In this document: positions 34,006 through 37,320 of the stretch, one piece after another
How the letters are laid out: each line of letters opens with the position of its first letter
Numbering within the stretch: the first letter of the stretch is position 1
NCBI RefSeq assembly: GCF_000786205.1
Contig: NZ_JROH01000036.1
Coordinates: 1-37,320, forward strand
Reading direction: 5' to 3'
Length of the DNA: 37,320 bases
Source of the DNA: Sphingomonas sp. 37zxx
GTDB taxonomy: Bacteria; Pseudomonadota; Alphaproteobacteria; Sphingomonadales; Sphingomonadaceae
Program-made: the position numbers and the translations under genes
Notes under the pieces: model-generated
What the model saw: the letters and a program-made list of their open reading frames with translations, nothing else
Told to the model about the DNA's origin: nothing
Databases searched by the model: none

Positions 34006-35232
34006 TTATCGACCCATCAGCGCCGCCCAGCGGAATTTCGGCCCCGCCGATTGCAACACGCCGCGCCGGAAAAAGCGCGCGCCCACCGACACGCTGATCG
34101 CCACCCACAGCAATTGCCAGGCAATCGCCAGCGCATGCGGCCATAATTCGGGCGAATTGGCTGCCTTCGCCCCCATCGCAAAGGGCGAGCTGAACGGGAA
34201 CAGCTCGGCCGCTGTCGCCAGCAGCGTGCCCGGCTGCGCCGCTGCCGCCGATGACAGGCCGAACATGCCGACCTGGAAAATGGTGATCGGCAGCGACAGC
34301 ATCTGCAACTCGCGCGGGGTGGATGCCTGCGCCCCGATCCCCAGAAATACCGCGCCCAGCAGCATGTACGCCATCGTGAAATAGACGATGAACAACAGGA
34401 TGAAGACCGGGAAGCCCACCGCCGGCCCGGTCGCGGCAAAGGCGCGGGTCATTTCGGGCGGCAGCAGCGTGCCGACGTTGAACACGATCGTTCCCCAAAA
34501 GGCGAGGAACAGCAGCGCCACCCCGAACATGCCGATCAGCTTGCCCAGGAACACGCTTTCCAGTGGTACGGCGGCGGCAAGGATTTCGATCACCTTGTTC
34601 GATCGCTCTTCGGCCATCGTGCCGACGGCCTGACCCGCGAGCAGCAACGTCAGGAAAAACAGCCCGAACACCGTGAAGAACGCAGCCTGGCCCTGGCCGC
34701 CGATCGATACCGTTTCGCGCGTCACTTGCCGCTTGGTCGCAATGCTGCGCGGGGCGAGGGTGGTGGCGTCGGCTCGCAGCGTCTGTTCGGCGAGTTCGGC
34801 CAGATAGCTGGCGGTGCGCTCGCCTTGCGCACTATACAGAATCGTCGGGCGCTCGATCGGGCCATAGAGCACGGCGGCGACATCGACATCCTTGGCATCC
34901 AGCGCGGCGCGCGCCTGCGCTGCCGGGTCGCGCTGCGGCGTGTCGATCCGAAGCGGCGGCGGCGCATCGCGGTCGCGAAACACCTGCCGCAGCCTTTTGT
35001 CGATCGCCTGCATCGAAGCGGCGGCGGTGGAATCGGTGATCGCGACGATCCGCACCGATTTTTCGCGGCTGTTCGCCATCGTCGCCGCGCCGACGCCGCC
35101 GATCGCGCCGAAGCCCAGCATGATCAGCGGGGCGAGCAGGAACAGCAGGAAGGTGGGGGTAAGCACGGTGGCGGTGAAATCGCGCCGCGCGACCGTCATC
35201 GTCTGGCGGATCAGCTTTGCGGTGTTGCTCAT
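34006..35232 (-). CDS. ABC-2 type transporter permease, NatB-like
   Basis: A 408-residue integral membrane protein. One N-terminal helix (LTPTFLLFLLAPLIMLGFG), a large extracytoplasmic domain of about 130 residues, then about five helices from FFTVFGLFFLTLLLAG to the end. The MAEERSNKVIEILAAAVPLESVFLGKLIG segment is the coupling-loop signature of the NatB/ABC-2 export family. With the ATPase upstream it would form an exporter; the substrate (sodium, drug or lipid) is not evident. The ATG overlaps the ATPase stop by 4 bp. Confidence 0.9.
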   Translation of the reverse strand: MSNTAKLIRQTMTVARRDFTATVLTPTFLLFLLAPLIMLGFGAIGGVGAATMANSREKSVRIVAITDSTAAASMQAIDKRLRQVFRDRDAPPPLRIDTPQRDPAAQARAALDAKDVDVAAVLYGPIERPTILYSAQGERTASYLAELAEQTLRADATTLAPRSIATKRQVTRETVSIGGQGQAAFFTVFGLFFLTLLLAGQAVGTMAEERSNKVIEILAAAVPLESVFLGKLIGMFGVALLFLAFWGTIVFNVGTLLPPEMTRAFAATGPAVGFPVFILLFIVYFTMAYMLLGAVFLGIGAQASTPRELQMLSLPITIFQVGMFGLSSAAAAQPGTLLATAAELFPFSSPFAMGAKAANSPELWPHALAIAWQLLWVAISVSVGARFFRRGVLQSAGPKFRWAALMGR

Positions 35233-36149
35233 GCCATTTGCTCCGCCGCTTCGCGCCCGACGATCTTGACGAAGGCGTCGTGCAAGCGTGGCCGCTCGAT
35301 CGACAGCCCCGAAATGCCGTGGCCGGCCCCGATCAGCCGTAGCAACAGCGCCTCCATCCCTTCATCGGGCACGGTGAAGCGCCAGCCGCCATCGGCGGGT
35401 TCGGCATCGGCTGGCAGCAACGCGGCCAGATCGGCATGTTCGAAATGCGGGACATAATGCGCCTTGAGCGGCAGCATCGCGCGGGCATCGGCGACGGTTC
35501 CCTCGAACCGCGCCTTGCCGGCGGCGATGATCGTCAGCCGGTCGCACAGCCGCTCGGCATGCGCCATCACATGCGTCGAAAACAGGATTGTCGCGCCGCG
35601 ATCGCGCTGCGCCAGGATCAGTCCCTCCAGCCGTTCCTGGTTGACCGGATCTAGCCCTGAAAAAGGTTCGTCGAGCACGAGGAATTTGGGTTCATGCACC
35701 ACCGATCCCAGCAATTGGACCAGCTGCGCCATCCCCTTGGACAGCTTACGGATCTTTTCGTCGACTGCATGGCCCAGCCCCGCCGCTTCCATCAGCGTCA
35801 CCGCGCGCCGCCGCCCCTCGGCCCAGTCGAGCCCGCGCAGCGCCCCCATGAAGGCGATGGCGTCCTTGGCGCGCATCCCCGGATACAGGCCGCGTTCTTC
35901 GGGCAGATAGCCGACGATGTCGCTGGCGTCGCGCGGGCGGTCATACCCCATCAGCGTGCGCGTGCCCTCATCGGGTTCGATGATGCCCAGCAACATCCGC
36001 AGCGTGGTGGTCTTGCCCGCGCCATTGGGGCCTAGCACGCCATAGATCGACCCCATCGGCACCGCGATGTCGACCCCATCGACGACACGCCGGTCGCCGA
36101 AGCGCTTGACCAGCCCGCTGGCCGACAGCGCGAGTTCCCCTGTGCCCAC
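35229..36149 (-). CDS. ABC transporter ATP-binding protein, NatA-like
   Basis: A 306-residue ATPase that pairs with the coupled permease. Walker A is GPNGAGKTTTLR, the Q-loop region is GYLPEERGLYPGM, Walker B is FLVLDEPFSGLDP, and the switch His is in ILFSTHVM. The ABC signature reads LSKGM, a variant of LSGGQ common in NatA-type proteins. The C-terminal domain (after IAAGKARFEGTV) is about 80 residues long and is typical of DUF4162-like extensions. The start is a GTG at 36149; no in-frame ATG is nearer the first beta strand. Confidence 0.92.
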   Translation of the reverse strand: MGTGELALSASGLVKRFGDRRVVDGVDIAVPMGSIYGVLGPNGAGKTTTLRMLLGIIEPDEGTRTLMGYDRPRDASDIVGYLPEERGLYPGMRAKDAIAFMGALRGLDWAEGRRRAVTLMEAAGLGHAVDEKIRKLSKGMAQLVQLLGSVVHEPKFLVLDEPFSGLDPVNQERLEGLILAQRDRGATILFSTHVMAHAERLCDRLTIIAAGKARFEGTVADARAMLPLKAHYVPHFEHADLAALLPADAEPADGGWRFTVPDEGMEALLLRLIGAGHGISGLSIERPRLHDAFVKIVGREAAEQMA

Positions 36150-36237
36150 TAAACCCCCATCGGTTTCTGCCTTTCCCGTTCACCCGATCGGGGAAGGGCG
36201 GGTGCTATCCCAATCCCCTTTGTGGTAGCGGGCGGAC

Positions 36238-37296
36238 ATGGCCAAGCACAAGCCAAACCGGCAGCCGGTGACGCAAGACCGCATCCGCGCAAAGGCAGCG
36301 GAGCTTGGCTTTGTCGCGTGCGGCATTGCTTCGGCCGATGTCGCGCCGCGCACCGGCGAACGGCTGCGGCAATGGCTGCACGACGGGATGCACGGCGACA
36401 TGATCTGGATGGAGGCGCGCGCGCACCAGCGCGAAAGCCCCACCGGGCTGTGGCCGCAGGTGCGATCGGTGATCGCGCTCGGCATGAGCTATGCCCCCGC
36501 CGCCGATCCGCTGGCGCTGGCCGATGCGCGCGATGTCGGGCGGATTTCGGTCTACGCGCAAGGGGCCGACTATCACGACGTCGTCAAACGCGCGCTGAAA
36601 GCGCTTGGCCGCTGGCTCGCGACCGAGGCGGACTGCGACCTCAAAGTGTTCGTCGATACCGCGCCGGTGATGGAAAAGCCGCTGGCCGAGGCGGCGGGGC
36701 TTGGCTGGCAGGGCAAGCACACCAATCTGGTCAGCCGCGCACATGGTAGCTGGCTGTTCCTGGGGGCGATCTACACTACGCTTGATCTGGCAGCCGATGC
36801 GCCCGGACGCGATGCCTGCGGATCGTGCGACGCCTGCCAGCGCGCGTGCCCCACCGATGCGTTTCCGCAGCCCTACCGGCTCGATGCGCGGCGTTGTATT
36901 TCGTATCTCACGATCGAACATGCCGGGCCGATCCCGCACGAATTTCGCAAGGGCATCGGCAACCGCATCTACGGCTGCGACGATTGCCTGGCGGTGTGCC
37001 CCTGGAACAAGTTCGCCGCCACCGCCGCGCGCAACCTGGCCTTCGCCCCGCGCGCCGAGCTGACCGTGCCGATGCTCGCCGATCTGCTGGCGCTCGACGA
37101 TGCCGGGTTCCGCCAGATATTCGCCGGTTCGCCGATCAAGCGCATCGGCCGCAACCGGATGGTCCGCAACTGCCTGATCGCGGCGGGGAATAGCGGCGAG
37201 GCAGCGTTGCTATCCGCCGTGCAACGTCTGCTTGCCGATCCCGATCCGGTGGTCAGCGAAGCCGCCGAATGGGCGCTGGACCAGTTGGCGCTTTAG
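36238..37296 (+). CDS. queG: Epoxyqueuosine reductase
   Basis: QueG carries out the last step of queuosine synthesis in tRNA, reducing epoxyqueuosine with a cobalamin and two [4Fe-4S] clusters. The 352 residues match family length. Key segments are [24 protein letters not shown], the first cluster [15 protein letters not shown], and the second [14 protein letters not shown], followed by a HEAT-like tail. It is divergent from the ABC ATPase gene with 88 bp between. The TAG stop is immediately followed by the right terminal repeat. Confidence 0.96.
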   Translation: MAKHKPNRQPVTQDRIRAKAAELGFVACGIASADVAPRTGERLRQWLHDGMHGDMIWMEARAHQRESPTGLWPQVRSVIALGMSYAPAADPLALADARDVGRISVYAQGADYHDVVKRALKALGRWLATEADCDLKVFVDTAPVMEKPLAEAAGLGWQGKHTNLVSRAHGSWLFLGAIYTTLDLAADAPGRDACGSCDACQRACPTDAFPQPYRLDARRCISYLTIEHAGPIPHEFRKGIGNRIYGCDDCLAVCPWNKFAATAARNLAFAPRAELTVPMLADLLALDDAGFRQIFAGSPIKRIGRNRMVRNCLIAAGNSGEAALLSAVQRLLADPDPVVSEAAEWALDQLAL

Positions 37297-37319
37297 CAGG
37301 CTGCTGAAAAAGGGCTTGG
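37297..37319. repeat. 23-bp terminal repeat, right copy
   Basis: Exact inverted copy of positions 1-23. It starts at the first base after the queG stop codon, just as the left copy starts directly after the rnhA stop. The window ends one base later, so the full extent of the repeat cannot be seen. Confidence 0.8.
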
Positions 37320-37320
37320 C

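Overview
The window is GC-rich, gene-dense alphaproteobacterial chromosome, most likely from a sphingomonad (Sphingomonadales, Sphingomonas-like). The grounds are a split glycine decarboxylase (GcvPA/GcvPB), a DUF4893 lipoprotein, the ispH-thrB-rnhA order, a TonB-dependent-receptor remnant of sphingomonad type, and several families of short palindromic intergenic repeats. I see no prophage, integron, CRISPR array or complete insertion sequence. Most of it is ordinary core and housekeeping DNA. Gene calls rest on reading motifs in the translations; no database search was possible.

Layout. 1-2570: ispH, thrB and rnhA on the minus strand. 2692-3342: a lipoprotein. 3440-8317: a tandem glycine riboswitch followed by gcvT-gcvH-gcvPA-gcvPB, a complete glycine-cleavage operon apart from the L protein, with a palindromic repeat inserted between gcvH and gcvPA. 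8412-11933: a family 4 glycosyltransferase, a glycine-zipper protein, thpR, a Bax-inhibitor-1/YccA membrane protein and a small acidic protein. 12133-16102 (minus): an exported M20 amidohydrolase with a DUF4893 lipoprotein, then 3-hydroxybutyrate dehydrogenase with a patatin-like hydrolase, a pair that suggests polyhydroxybutyrate or lipid turnover. 16239-20064: a zinc metallopeptidase, a GreA/GreB-type factor, a YaiI protein, a small helix-turn-helix-like protein, DUF427 and DCC proteins, and a renalase-like flavoprotein. 20134-20993: remains of a TonB-dependent receptor gene.

21268-25582 is the most interesting block: four tightly packed, translationally coupled genes. They encode a GT-B/capsule-synthesis-like protein, a KpsF/KdsD arabinose-5-phosphate isomerase, a two-domain protein joining a NeuA-like CMP-sugar synthetase to an RraA/HMG-aldolase-like domain, and KdsA (Kdo-8-phosphate synthase). 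Together they look like a dedicated pathway for making, activating and transferring a Kdo-type ulosonic acid. Many sphingomonads carry glycosphingolipids in place of Kdo-containing lipopolysaccharide, so the likely product is a capsule or other surface glycan. The RraA domain keeps the D-X20-R-D motif of active pyruvate aldolases, so the fusion may edit or recycle the ulosonic acid; that is inference.

25585-37296: an inositol-monophosphatase-family enzyme, tRNA-Ala(CGC), a CurA-like reductase, a CBS protein with a membrane anchor, a NUDT19-like Nudix enzyme coupled to an extensin-like protein, an unrecognised protein, a lipoprotein, a CHAP protein, a Tat-exported MsrB, a CYP153-like cytochrome P450 with a nearby operator-like palindrome, a NatAB-type ABC exporter and queG.

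The first 23 bases and bases 37297-37319 are perfect inverted copies of each other, each directly after a stop codon. The window may therefore be bounded by a repeat family, either in the genome or because an assembly ended there.
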